Part shown: positions 39,101 to 51,084 of the stretch, piece by piece
Numbering within the stretch: the first letter of the stretch is position 1
Layout of the letters: every line of letters starts with the position of its first letter
Source of the DNA: Hirudo medicinalis
Taxonomy: Eukaryota > Annelida > Clitellata > Hirudinida > Hirudinidae
Length of the DNA: 64,000 nt
Assembly (NCBI GenBank): GCA_011800805.1
Contig: MPNW01000434.1
Location: forward strand, 168,581-232,580
Direction: 5' to 3'
Position numbers and translations under genes: made by a program
The notes under the pieces: model-generated
What the model saw: only the letters and a program-made list of their open reading frames with translations
The model's database searches: none
Told to the model about the DNA's origin: nothing

Positions 39101-40649
39101 TCTGACTGATGATTTTTTTTTTATTATTCAACCTTTTGTCTCTTGTGTTTTCAAATCCAATTTGATTTTGTATGTAGTTTTGCCTATAATATTACCTGCT
39201 AATATCCAATTAATATTAATAATACAATAAATGTATCATTATTAATAATAAATTATAAATAGTAATAAATATAATATATGATAATAATACTCAAATATTA
39301 TAATAATATATTATTAATAATTATATTATTAATATATTATTTTATTATTTTTTTTATACGTTATGCTTTAACTTATTGGATTTCTTGCCACCTTGATGTC
39401 ACCTAATGCAGGTGTAATGTAACTCGAATGTTAGCAATGACATCGTCTCAAACATGAATGCTAAATTAAGAAGCAACAAGAGCACCACGGTACACAAACA
39501 GAAGAGTTTAAAATCATCGAGGAGTGCGGACGAGGATGAGTACGACGATGACATCGAAGAGGACATCGACGAGGAAGAATTGTCGACCAATAGGAGCGAC
39601 AGCATTCTCAAGGTAGTCTGATCGACTTACTGATTTTATCTCAGTAATTAAATTTCAGCCTTATCATTGGCTTGGATACTTTTATAAATCCAATGTGACC
39701 TCCTTGTTATCATTGAGTGAGTGAGTGAGTGAGTGAGTGAGTGAGTGAGTGAGTGAGTGAGTGAGTGAGTGAGTGAGTGAGTGACATATTTTTATTATCC
39801 ANGAGTGAGTGAGTGAGTGAGTGAGTGCGTGAGTGCGTGAGTGCGTGAGTGCGTGAGTGCGTGAGTGAGTGAGTGAGTGAGTGAGTGAGTGAGTGAGTGA
39901 GTGAGTGAGTGAGTGAGTGGCTGAGTAATTCTTTGAGTGAATAAGTTAGCTGGCAAATGACTGGGCGGATGAGTGAATGAGTGAATGGTGAGGAAACTGT
40001 GAATGGGGAACTTTCGGTCGGGCGAGCGAATGTGGGTAAAATGAAAGGGGGATGAGGCGAAACCAATGGGTGGGTTGAGCTGTGAGTAAGAATGATTGGC
40101 TAATGGGGAGTCGTTTTGAAAAAGTAAATTTCAAGCAAGACAAAGCAATCGTCTCTCGGGCCTCATTTTGCCTGGCTTTCTTGCTCTCCTTTGGAAGAAT
40201 AAAATCAATGCAATTAAGACAAGAAATAAACAGAACTGTAACGAATGGGTGATTGAGTAGGTATATGGGTGGGCAGCTGGTCCTGTGAATGAATTGAGTG
40301 GGTGGCTTAGCAGGTAGCTGAGGAGCTAGAGGAGCTAGTCGGGCAGACAATGGAATTTTGGGGAGAGGTTGGATAGATTTATGAACCAGTGAGTGAGTGA
40401 GTGAGTGAGTGAGTGAGTGAGTGAGTGAGTGAGTGAGTGAGTGAGTGAGTGAGTGAGTGAGTGAGTGACATATTTTTATTATCCAAGTTAAACTGAAGAA
40501 TACCTTAGAACTTAGGGTGCTTCTGGTATGAATAACTATTAAAAGGTTTTGGTTACGTCAAGGATGAAGAGATGACATCCGACAGGACGATATCTCCTGC
40601 CAATCAAAGCACTGCCTGTGATTACGTCGAAGACGTGCTGAAGACGTGA
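36108..40649 (+). CDS. CEP43: CEP43/FGFR1OP-like centrosomal protein
   Basis: CEP43 (FOP) sits at centrosomes and centriolar satellites and helps anchor microtubules and build cilia. Eleven exons fit in phase: 36108-36191, 36382-36429, 36549-36600, 36763-36848, 37084-37233, 37699-37802, 38030-38085, 38575-38607, 39036-39081, 39435-39612, 40563-40649. They encode 307 aa; human is 399. The N-terminus matches the FOP dimerisation region: TEDDVELRDLVVQTLESNG, GKIKAQLRASVFLTLDEEE, NPLENERLNSF, then the LisH-type VVSLLKEFLKFYNLEYTLS, VFEPETN, and RESLAKELNI...RRPLICEILRR. The middle is Ser/Lys-rich and disordered, followed by an Asp/Glu-rich stretch. The C-terminus ends CDYVEDVLKT, like the family's ADYLEDV end. 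An AATAAA lies at 40817. The last intron is filled by GAGT arrays. Confidence 0.93.
38220..38400 (+). mobile_element. tRNA-derived SINE in CEP43 intron
   Basis: The head at 38227-38313 looks like a tRNA. GTGCAAG at its start pairs perfectly with CTTGCAC at its end (7 bp). An A-box-like CGGCTCATAGGGTAGCG and a B-box GCGTTCGAAACCC are spaced as in an RNA polymerase III promoter. The body follows, with a hairpin TGAGCGCCCCTGACGCTCA, then GGCGCTACATAAATAAATG and an AT-rich tail. It lies in the intron between CEP43 exons 7 and 8, in the same orientation as the gene. I have no family name. Confidence 0.75.
38755..38935. other. unexplained GC-rich island in CEP43 intron
   Basis: About 120-180 bases within an otherwise AT-rich intron are GC-rich (around GATGGCGCGGGCCGGGTCGC at 38847). 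It is bounded by AT-rich sequence on both sides. No open frame or tRNA boxes were found. It may be an inserted element or a regulatory patch. Confidence 0.35.
39714..39919. repeat. (GAGT)n array with single-N gap at 39802
   Basis: This is a long GAGT tetranucleotide array with a GCGT-variant stretch near 39826-39866. It is interrupted by GACATATTTTTATTATCCA and a single N at 39802. The same interrupting sequence recurs after the second GAGT array at 40466-40487. Confidence 0.95.
40386..40469. repeat. second (GAGT)n array
   Basis: An uninterrupted GAGT run is followed by GACATATTTTTATTATCCA, identical to the sequence before the N at 39802. The sequence between the arrays (39920-40385) contains diverged GAGTGAAT/GGGTG-like repeats. 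Confidence 0.95.
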
Positions 40650-40816
40650 ACGTTAAAGTTACATCGCTTTACTTTAACTCATTATCATCATCTTCACCAA
40701 CTTTACGATGCCATCGTCATTTCACTATCGTCATTATCGTTACCTTTCCTATTTTTACCAATTGCACTTTCGATATTCATTTTCTCGGTAAATGCCAAGG
40801 CGAGAGTTTTGTGTGG

Positions 40817-40822
40817 AATAAA
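40817..40822 (+). terminator. polyadenylation signal AATAAA (CEP43)
   Basis: An AATAAA lies 168 bases after the CEP43 stop, in a suitable 3'UTR position. Confidence 0.55.
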
Positions 40823-42013
40823 TTGAAACACAGAACTCAACTGGGTTTCATTTGAAAAGCAAAAGTTTTAAAACTCTGTGGAGAGAGAGAGACCTCTTTC
40901 CCTAGCAGTTTGTAACTGTTTGACATTATAACAGTATCCGATGACAAATATGCTGGAAAGTAGCGTTTAAGTGGCCTGCTGATTATGGTTTGATATTGCT
41001 GAAGGTAGCATACATTTGACCATAAATTCTAAGCACGGTCGTCATAAAATCATTATGACGTCACATTCTGATCCAGGCGACCTGCGGGGGGGGGGAAGAA
41101 TGTGATTCATCACGATTAATGTGCATTTATTATCACTCTAATGACTCTAAGTTGAGAGAGAATGTAATGAATGTACTATCTATTGACACGTTACTCTGCT
41201 AGGCTATTATTACAATATTATTATATTATTACATTATTACAATGTTACAATAATTTTCTAGATTGTACAGCTTACTCACCTTAAAAAAAGTAAGGAAAAG
41301 TTAACTAGTGCTGAAAGTATTTACTTCGTTAAATGATTTTTCTACGTATCCACCTAAAGTCATCGACAGCAACTCAGCTACAACAATAAAGGAAATAAAA
41401 AGAAAATCATTTTATTGTATTCATTGAGAATTACATAAAAACGGCATCTTTTTCAAATCTCCACTCACGTCGTTCAAAGATTGATTCACGTCGATTGATG
41501 TCAATCATTTCAAATGGGAACAAAAAATATTAGTAAGACGAATTAAGTCAATTGACTGGAGTAAGGCGACGTCAGTTCTGTTTCTCGTCATGACTTGGTG
41601 GAAAGCATTGTAAGGATGTAAGTAACACGTATTGCCCGCCACACAGAACCAGGAAACCACTTAAACTTGTTTAGATTATAAATGAAATATTTATTTTCCA
41701 GGACTTAATCGCGACTCCTGCGATTCTGATGTTCCTATTCATTTTAATTTGTTCAACATCAGGAGTCATGGAAGCACAAAAGCGTCTGCAAAGAGATGAT
41801 TAACGCGCGATTACAAAGTCTTCACGACCGCACACTTTCCTCAAAATCTAAATGCTGGAATTTCATTCGGACATTCTAAATACGAGCCAAGCTCCATAAT
41901 GAAATACTTTTAACCGACATCAAATCCTTATTACACTAGAGATCACATACGTCCACTGAAGGAAGGAAAGACAATACAAAGGAATGACAGAGAGATAATG
42001 AGTCGAGAAAGGG
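40823..42013. other. intergenic region upstream of SIX
   Basis: No exon is seen. It contains a GAGA run near 40883, a G9 run at 41084-41092 and short TTA runs. This is where upstream control elements of the SIX gene would lie. Confidence 0.5.
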
Positions 42014-42021
42014 TATATAAA
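42014..42021 (+). promoter_or_regulatory. TATA box of SIX gene
   Basis: TATATAAA within GGGTATATAAAGC lies 113 bases before the SIX start codon, leaving room for a transcription start near 42045 and a short 5'UTR. It is the clearest TATA box in the left two thirds of the window. Confidence 0.6.
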
Positions 42022-42133
42022 GCTGACATCACATTATATAGAAGTCACCAAAGGATGGATCAATGCAGAGATAATCTTTTCCAAATTCTATAAAGCACTG
42101 TTTAACGGCTTCGAACAATCATCAACGGTTGCT

Positions 42134-43298
42134 ATGACATCAAAAAGGAAGAACATAAACAACGGGCTGGATAAGACATCGAGCATTTCTTCAAACATTC
42201 CAACAAAATCGGACAAGTCTTCAACATCATCATCATTATCATCATTGCAACATGATTTCACTTTCACAGAGGAGCAAGTGGCATGTCTTTGTGAGGTTGG
42301 TAGAGTTGCTGGAAGATAATTCATTTATGAAGCGCCTTCTTCTTGAAAATTCAAGGTAGACAAAATGCAAAAGTGAATAACTTTGGGGTTAGTGAGCCTC
42401 GCTTAGGCTGTTGCTGGACAAGTTCTGTCTGAAGTTTATTTACGTGAATAATATTTACTATTTTCGTCCAAATAGATGATTATTAATGTGTTATTAATAA
42501 TATGGATATTATAGATTTAATAGGTCCGCTTTGAAAATACAAAAATCTCACAAAAGTTCTCATGCACACGTTAGTACGGCAAAATCATAAGACATACCTC
42601 GTAAGAGGTCGTCAAACGATAGAGACAGAACAGCTAAAGACTTTTCTCGCATTTAGTACATTGATATAACAAGAGGTCGCTTCACAACCACTTTTGCAAA
42701 TCATCCAAAACGACACATAAATTCAGAAATTCTGTTCTTGGCTCCTCATTTCGTGTCCTATAGGCGGACTTTTATGCACCAGGTGTTACTGAGGTCGAGC
42801 GACATAACCCCTTTGTATCGTCTCCTGAAGAGCTTGCCACCTCTCCCTTTCAAGGCCCATCAGAACGAGAGCGTGGTCAAGGCCAAAGCCTACCTGGCCT
42901 TCCATTCTGGCTCATTCAAGGAATTGTATGGCATCCTGGAGAACCATCATTTCCAGCCATCCAGTCACCCTTCCATGCAAACGCTGTGGACCACAGCTCA
43001 TTACATCGAAGCTGAGAGGTTTGGTGATGACGATAGTGATAATAATAATAGTAATAATAAATATAATAATGATAATAATAATAACAACAACAATAATAAC
43101 AATATATTACAACAATAACAAAATAAATAAAAATAAGATGTAAACAATTAAAAATAACTAATGGCAATGGAAACATATTTTGGCCATCTTGAAACGATGA
43201 TCCTTTGTTGAAGGGATAATTATAGTCTGGGAAAGTAAGTGTTTCTGTAAATGGTGTAAAAGTTGTGTCTTGTGTCATCGGTCATTTAAGTTCAAATA

Positions 43299-43371
<73 letters not shown>

Positions 43372-44193
43372 CGACGACGACGACGACGACGATGATGATG
43401 ATGATGATGATGATAATGTGGTTGTTGTTGTTGTTGTTGTTGTGATGTTAATGAGGATGATGACGATGTTGTTGTTGATGAANNNNNNNNNNNNNNNNNN
43501 NNNNNNNNNNNNNNNNNNNNNNNNNNNNNNNNNNNNNNNNNNNNNNNNNNNNNNNNNNNNNNNNNNNNNNNNNNNNNNNNNNNNNNNNNNNNNNNNNNNN
43601 NNNNNNNNNNNNNNNNNNNNNNNNNNNNNNNNNNNNNNNNNNNNNNNNNNNNNNNNNNNNNNNNNNNNNNNNNNNNNNNNNNNNNNNNNNNNNNNNNNNN
43701 NNNNNNNNNNNNNNNNNNNNNNNNNNNNNNNNNNNNNNNNNNNNNNNNNNNNNNNNNNNNNNNNNNNNNNNNNNNNNNNNNNNNNNNNNNNNNNNNNNNN
43801 NNNNNNNNNNNNNNNNNNNNNNNNNNNNNNNNNNNNNNNNNNNNNNNNNNNNNNNNNNNNNNNNNNNNNNNNNNNNNNNNNNNNNNNNNNNNNNNNNNNN
43901 NNNNNNNNNNNNNNNNNNNNNNNNNNNNNNNNNNNNNNNNNNNNNNNNNNNNNNNNNNNNNNNNNNNNNNNNNNNNNNNNNNNNNNNNNNNNNNNNNNNN
44001 NNNNNNNNNNNNNNNNNNNNNNNNNNNNNNNNNNNNNNNNNNNNNNNNNNNNNNNNNNNNNNNNNNNNNNNNNNNNNNNNNNNNNNNNNNNNNNNNNNNN
44101 NNNNNNNNNNNNNNNNNNNNNNNNNNNNNNNNNNNNNNNNNNNNNNNNNNNNNNNNNNNNNNNNNNNNNNNNNGATGATGATGATGATGATGT

Positions 44194-44235
<42 letters not shown>

Positions 44236-45776
44236 CTGGTGATGCTGGTGATGCTGGTGATGCTGGTGATGATGATGTTGATGATCGCTTGTAGGTAGCG
44301 CTTGTACAGCTACGTATTGTTATTTTACGTATTGTTAATTCTGTTAGTGTTTGATTTTAATCGACACTTATTATTTGATATTTTTTATAATCATAATAAC
44401 CGAATAATTAAATGAAATATTAAATAGGCCGATTAATTGCTTAATTAATTGGCCGACCAATTTGATTGACTGGTCGAAATCCCCTCCCACTTCAAGAGCA
44501 CGGGGGAGGCAATTGGGTGCAGTCGGAAAATACAGGATCAGGAGAAAATTCCCCCTGCCTAGAACCATTTGGGACGGTGAAGAGACGAGTTACTGTTTCA
44601 AGGACAGGTCAAGGTTACTGCTGAGGGACTGGTACTTCAAGAACCAGTACCCCAACCCAAAAGAGAAAAGGGAGCTGGCTAGACTTACCGGACTCAGCTG
44701 CACCCAGGTTTCGAATTGGTTCAAGAACAGACGTCAGAGAGACAGGACTGCCGCTGACCTGAGACTCATCTATGGAGGGTTTGATTGATTGGTTGATTGA
44801 TTGACTGATGGACTGGTTGGTTGATTGATTGACTGATGGACTGGTTGGTTGATTGATTGTGGGAGATTGATTTCTTGGATTGATTGTTACCATCGGTTTT
44901 CATTAATAACATTTGTAGTTACGTCATGGATATATAAATGGAAAGTTAATAACGATGTTAAGACCCTAAGATGATGATAATGATGACGGTGATGATGATG
45001 GTGGTGGTGATGATGATGATGATGATGAAGATGCATTGAGAATTGCTTAGAATGAAGTCTTCGTCAAAGAACATTCTGTTAATTACCAATTCATGTTGTT
45101 TGCAATCAACTTCTTTAATGTGCCGCTGCAATGTGGACATCATCAAAGAAATTGTTGTTGTTGTTGATGATGATGATGATGATGATGACGACGACGATGA
45201 TGATGACGATGATGATGACGATGATAACCTAGTTAACAATGCTGAGGAATGTTAGCTTTAAGCCAATCCCAAGTTGTCCAATGTGTCGAAAGATTTTAAA
45301 ACTTAAATCAAGCCCTGCATGACCATAAACCCTAGCTTATGTTCATCCTGCAACCTTACTCATAACTAACTTTACTTTATAAATGTTTTACTTTACATTC
45401 TATACGTGAATGTCGTAGCACCCCCTCGCACGTGATGGATCATTCCATGACAGCCAGCAACAAGGCCGTGGTTTATGCCGACCTTCAGGTTCAGAAAGGG
45501 GCACAAGGCATGACGGGGGATTGTCACCTGGCGACTAGTTATTCGAGCGGTGGTTGGTACCTGCCCGGGTTTGAGGAGCACTTCTACTTGACGACTCAGA
45601 ACGACTTCACAATGCCAGCATCATTATCATCACCGCCATCGTCTTCATTCTCAGTGCGAGCACTCGGGGTCATGGGTCACCAGAGATCCAGTGGAAATTC
45701 CGCTTCTAAAACCGATACCGGCTCCAGTTTCGGTTTGGTAGGCGATCGTTGTAAGCAGTTCAGGAAGAGGTTCTGA
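42134..45776 (+). CDS. SIX-family homeobox transcription factor
   Basis: SIX proteins bind DNA through a SIX domain plus homeodomain and work with EYA cofactors in sensory organ and muscle development. Four exons join in phase: 42134-42295, 42783-43018, 44497-44778, 45419-45776. They give 345 aa. After a Ser/Lys-rich start comes the SIX domain: [14 protein letters not shown] | [62 protein letters not shown] | [35 protein letters not shown]. The homeodomain follows, with [20 protein letters not shown]. The homeodomain resembles SIX1/2 (TSYCFK, EKRELA), while EAERARGR resembles SIX4/5, so the subfamily is open. The C-terminal exon has no known domain. Intron 2 holds a GAT array and a 691-base gap. 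Confidence 0.93.
43299..44271. repeat. (GAT)n array with 691-base N gap, SIX intron 2
   Basis: GAT repeats with GAC variants occupy 43299-43414. A GTT run follows, then N from 43483 to 44173, then GAT and GATGCTGGT repeats to about 44271. The long poly-Asp frame across the gap is an artefact. The gap length may be nominal. Confidence 0.97.
44785..44862. repeat. TTGATTGATTG / CTGATGGACTGG tandem repeat
   Basis: Two and a half near-identical copies of a unit of about 35 bases begin just after the donor of SIX exon 3. Units contain TTGATTGATTGACTGATGG. Confidence 0.85.
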
Positions 45777-46321
45777 TGGTGAAAGTTCAAGAAATTCATT
45801 CTGTTCGAGAGGCAAAGGTCACGAAGAAGTGTGACACGTCATCACATTGACCTTGAAGACGTACTTCTTTCGACCTTTGTGAGAGTTTAATCGGATGAAT
45901 TAATAATTTCTGAATAAATTACGAATGTATCAACTGTCTCCATGACAACTTAACGTTAACTGTTGTTGTTGTTGATGTTGTTGTTTACAAAATAATTCGT
46001 CTGTTTTGTTTGTTTTATATTTAAAATTCAAATCGACGTTCTCATGTCATTGGAAAAGCCTGATTAGCGTAAATTTATTAATTTATTCGGCGAGGACAGC
46101 CTAGTCACTTCTTGAAGGTGATGCTCATTTATGGACTTAAGACGCCACTTATCAGTCATGAATTATTCATGAGCCGACATCGTGAGCTAAATTATAATGT
46201 CTGGGTTCACGAACCGAAAGGTTAAAGGTCACCTTGGAATAAAGGGACAACGACTCCTTATGAGGGGAATTTTATCGCTTTATCATTCTCAGTTCTTGAT
46301 GTCATTGATGATGAAGACGAC

Positions 46322-46354
<33 letters not shown>

Positions 46355-47005
46355 GAAGAAGATGGTGGTGATGATGATGATGATGGTAATAATGATAATG
46401 ACGACGGCGATGATTTTACCTGCTATTATTATCGTTAGACATCAACATCATCACCTCAATGAAAGTGCTATCCATGAGTAGCTTTAGTGCTCCATCAGCG
46501 TCAGCATCATCATCATCATAACCGTCATCGTCGTAGTAGTCGTCATCGATAACATCGTCATCATCATCGCCGTGATATGAAACAAAAATGGAGTCATCAA
46601 GGAGTTGGGTGGCGTCCCATTTCGAGTCTCACAAAGCTAATTTCATGCAATCATAATTGTGATTGATCTCCTGGTTGCATGACGATGACAATGACGACGA
46701 TGATGACGACGACGATGATGCTGATGATGATGATGACGACGACGATGATGACGACGACGACGATGATGCTGCTGATGATGATGACGATGATGCTGATGAT
46801 GCTGATGATGATGACTATTATGATAATGAAAATGTTACTAAATAAATTGAAAGATATAGCGGCACGTGTAGACACAGCTGATGCGATCGATTAAGCAAAT
46901 GATAAATTGTAAATGGAGTAATATTTATTGATATTAATAACATTGTCAATTAACATTGTTAATTAATATGTTATAATTATTACGCAATATTTAATGGTAA
47001 GAATG

Positions 47006-47080
<75 letters not shown>

Positions 47081-47088
47081 GTAGTATT

Positions 47089-47128
<40 letters not shown>

Positions 47129-47847
47129 TTTTAATTTGTTATTGAAATTAGCACGTTAAACCGCCTTATATTTTATAAAAATTAACCCATCTGGTCCGAT
47201 CTGTTCCATTCAAAAATGTACCAGTTTAAACCACCCTTGGCATTATTAATAATAACAACAACAACAATATAATAATAATAATAATAATAATAACAATAAT
47301 AATAACAACAACAATATAATAATAATAATAATAATAATAACAATAAAACCTAACAATAATAATAACAATAAAACCTAACAATAATAACAACAATCATAAT
47401 AATATAGTGTTATTAAATATGTATTATTAAAAGTTATTTCAATTATTAAGCATTAAATCACAATTACATGGCAACGATTTGCATCACAATCACAATCATA
47501 ACCGGCACATTTTTGTTTCTGGGGTTTAAGTCATTTAATAAGATGCAGTCAATAAATAACATTTATAGATGATAATCAAATATTTATAAACGCGTTGTCG
47601 ACTTAGTAATACCAAATAAAATGCCTGAACATATTAATTTGCATGATTTATTTCGAAGATTTATAGATTCATCATCATCATCATCATCATCATTATAGCT
47701 ATTTTGTTAATCATCACCATTGTCATCATTATCATGTCCTTTATTATCAATATCATCTTCTTAATCGTCGTCGTCATCATCGTCGTCGTCGTCATCATCA
47801 TCATCATCATCACCATCATCATCATAACCGCCATCCACCACCATCAC

Positions 47848-47931
<84 letters not shown>

Positions 47932-48385
47932 CATCATCACGACTACAAACAATGACGTCCGTATTTATGACCTGATCAGGTATGACTGTCCTTCAATCGT
48001 CATCATCGTCATCATCACCTTGCAGTGACGTCATTACGCTACAACAAGCTTATCATTATAGTAGTTTCAACGGCCAGCGACATTAGCAGTAGAGTTTAGA
48101 AATGCTGCTTAAAAAAAATAGGCTGATGCAAAAAATTATATAAAAATGATATAAAATTTTTAACATATTTTTAAATCTGCATCACGGATCGAGTGATGGA
48201 AATTTTGGTAATGTTTTAATATTAATAACATAGATTTTGTGGATGTTTTTCAATTATTATTATTTTTTATTTGATAAATTATAAATTTACATCAATCTTA
48301 ATATTAATTTCATTAAACAAGCATAATTTTGTTTTGTAGTGTTATTAAAAACGTTACAAAATTCAAAAACTAAAATAACAACACA

Positions 48386-48419
<34 letters not shown>

Positions 48420-48653
48420 TGAATAATAATAACAGCAGTGGGTAGTTAGCATAATTCTCACAAGGAGATCATCATGTGATCCTTCGTTAGAATTATGCAA
48501 AGGATTTTAAAGACAAAAATGTATTTAAAAATTCCAAACTAAAACTAATGAGCTAATATCCCCCTCCGACACTCAAACAAAGCCATCGAGTCTCGAGACT
48601 GATTTCACTAAGAAGTACACGAATTAAGGACGACCTGTCCGCCAGTGTTGGCT
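45777..48653. repeat. intergenic cluster of trinucleotide arrays
   Basis: No gene is supported between SIX and the EF-hand gene. The stretch has GAT arrays at 46318-46390 and 46680-46815, TCATCA runs at 46506-46570, a TTA array at 47005-47125, AAT/AACAAT arrays at 47245-47400, a CAT array at 47670-47940 and AAT at 48385-48420. An earlier GAT array sits in SIX intron 3 (45164-45226). Poly-Asp, poly-His and poly-Met frames here are repeat translations. Confidence 0.9.
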
Positions 48654-48660
48654 TATAAAA
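48654..48660 (+). promoter_or_regulatory. TATA box of EF-hand gene, with 5'UTR intron downstream
   Basis: TATAAAA lies in GGCTTATAAAAGC. About 30 bases later comes a likely transcription start near 48690, then a GAAAA|GTAAGA donor at about 48725 and a TTGTAG acceptor ending at 49111, just before the coding ATG. This fits a TATA promoter, a short non-coding exon 1 and a 5'UTR intron of about 385 bases. Confidence 0.6.
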
Positions 48661-49127
48661 GCAAACTTTTTCAGCTCGATTTCATCAGACGTCGTGAAAT
48701 TTTCATCGGATCTCAAATTTGAAAAGTAAGATTTTTATGGACGTTTTTAACTTTTGACTTTTAATGAGTTAACCTTTAATAGTAAATATTCGTGCGTTCA
48801 CCTGTCTCAGTAGAGTTTTTTCTAGGGAGGGCTGACTGTAAAGAGTCCGCTTTTTTATTTATTTGTCTTTTTTTTAGAACATTTATATAGCGCAAATTCG
48901 TTAAAGCTGCAAATAAATTTTCTTCATTGTGACGGCCTTTTGTAAATTGTAATTATTACTAAAACAATTTTTTTTCTAACACTAACTATTACACAAAGTA
49001 GTTTAGCCCGTCCATAAATAAATTTGTAAGCAATCACATACAAAGTTATGAAGCAGAATTATAGTTACTGATACGGAGATTGTGATTTATTGAACTTTGA
49101 CTTGCTTGTAGAACTGAGTTAAGCAAA

Positions 49128-50932
49128 ATGTCTGTTGTTGGCAAGAAACTCTTCGACACCTTCGACGTAAACAACGATGGATCAGTGTCCATGGACGAAC
49201 TCATCGAAGGATTCAAGCTCTTCGACAAAAACGGTGGTTCATTTTCCCCCAGATAATTATTTTTGTACAGGCGAAAGTTAAAGTGTATTAACGATATTTT
49301 CGGTATCGTCTTAAAATCAACGCTAAAGTCAAGATGTTATCCGACTGTTGAAAAGTAAAAAAATTCTTTGCCGAGAGGACCAAACCTTTAATGCTAAAAA
49401 ATGAGCCTTGATAAAGAAGTTCAAGTATAGCCATTGAGAATGTCGCTTCGAGTGGTTTAGGCCATAAAACTTCATAAACTAAATTAGCCTTAAAATTAAT
49501 AATATTAATACCGTGTAGCTATTCAACGCTGCTGCTGATATGTGTAATACTCAGCATGTTTATTTTATTTTATTTATTTCATTAAATGTCATACGTTCTT
49601 AGTGAGAAGTGACCTTTTGTCTCGACAGATTATTTATTTCGGTGCATTCCCATGATCGATGCTTTCGCCATGTTTTCGTGTCGAGGAACCATGCTTGCTA
49701 GCAGACGGCAATGAGCCTCGGCTCGTTACTTTCTAACAAATTCATAACGTGCGTAATTTCTATGAGCGAAACATATTTAGAAAAATACAAAGTTCCTCTG
49801 TCACGAATTCGACACTAAGCAACAATGAGCGATAAGTCAATCAAGGTTGCCTTCAGATTAAGTGTGAAGTGTATTTTATTGTGAGAGTGAAAGAATGTAT
49901 TTCTCTGTAAGGATGACAACTTAAAAATATGCATTTTGTGAGTTGGTCTTTTGGAGTTCGAGACTGGAGTATTACCTTTTTTAGCGCTGAAACTATTCAC
50001 ATTTACTCAATAAACTACTCAATGGTAATAACGATAAGTGTGATAGTGTTGATCAATGTAAGCTGAGATGATATCGGAATGATATTTATCGTCTTATCTG
50101 TCACATTAATATATCATCAACTATTTGGTAGCTGCCAGCTAAAAATGCCATTCTACAACCAGGAAATAAAAAGCAATCATCACGTGAATATGCATTAGCA
50201 ATTCAAATTTTCTGACGCAGACGACGGCAACATTTCCGAGGAAGAATGGACCGGTACTTACGTTGAGAAACTTGGAGGTTCAAAGGAAGAGGCGTCTGCT
50301 TTATTCATAAAGTTCACCAAGAACGACAACGGTAACATTTCCTCCGATTCCTTCAGAAAAATCTTCAAGGACATGGATGACAACGGTGAGTCTCATGTCA
50401 CAGTTAAAACCAGTCCATTTCAAAGGCGATTCACTTATTATTGATTGGATGACCGACCATGTTATTAGTGTCAAAAAGTTGGTAGCTGTAATTATTTCTC
50501 AAAGCGATCATGAATACAGAACGTTGCTGTTGATGGCCACAATGAATACAAGTAGTTGTAAGTTATGGTAAAAAAGATATGGAGGCAAATAGTGCAAGAT
50601 CAACATGACTTGTTAAATCATTACTAAGAAATTAATAACAGTCAATTGAGCCTTCAGCAAGCCTGAAGCTACCTAACTTTGTCTATTCGTTAATCTTGCA
50701 CTAAATATTTAAAGGAGATGGAGTTGTTTCAAGGGAGGAATTTGAAAGCTTTTGGAGCAAGGTGAGGCACCACATTACACCAAATGTTCTTGAAATTACT
50801 CAGTTTACCAGCAAAACACTAAATTGATCATTCGAATGGTCTAGCTATAAGCCTTTCTGTCTTGTTGTAAAGACTCAAATGCTAATTGTTAACTGTTTTT
50901 AAAAGAAATTTATCTTTCAGCTTTCCCAGTAA
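49128..50932 (+). CDS. small EF-hand calcium-binding protein with four closely spaced loops
   Basis: Exons 49128-49233, 50221-50385, 50715-50761 and 50921-50932 fit in phase and give 109 aa. Four 12-residue EF loops can be read: DVNNDGSVSMDE (13-24), DKNDDGNISEEE (33-44), TKNDNGNISSDS (68-79; position 1 Thr and position 12 Ser, so probably does not bind calcium) and DDNGDGVVSREE (88-99). Spacing is 20, 35 and 20 residues between loop starts; calmodulin-type pairs have about 36. Introns 1 and 2 both interrupt an even-numbered loop, after DKN and DDN, in phase 1, which suggests that the two halves arose by duplication. It is likely a cytosolic calcium sensor or buffer; the subfamily is not identified. 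A missed exon could explain the short spacing, but both halves show it. Confidence 0.7.
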
Positions 50933-51084
50933 ATATCTGACAGACAAGGGATAGGACATCTGATGATCAACTAGAATCCAATTAACTATCACATAACAAA
51001 CTTAACTAGTTATTGAAGGAAGTTAATACATGATCTCAGAGTTGATGAGTTCTTTGTTTAATCAAAACATCTCCAGATTTCAAA

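Noticed and set aside
39710..40066. 118-codon Leu-Thr-His-Ser repeat frame
   Set aside because: It is a translation of the GAGT tetranucleotide array.
43265..44197. 310-codon frame with poly-Asp
   Set aside because: It runs through a GAT array and 691 Ns inside a SIX intron.
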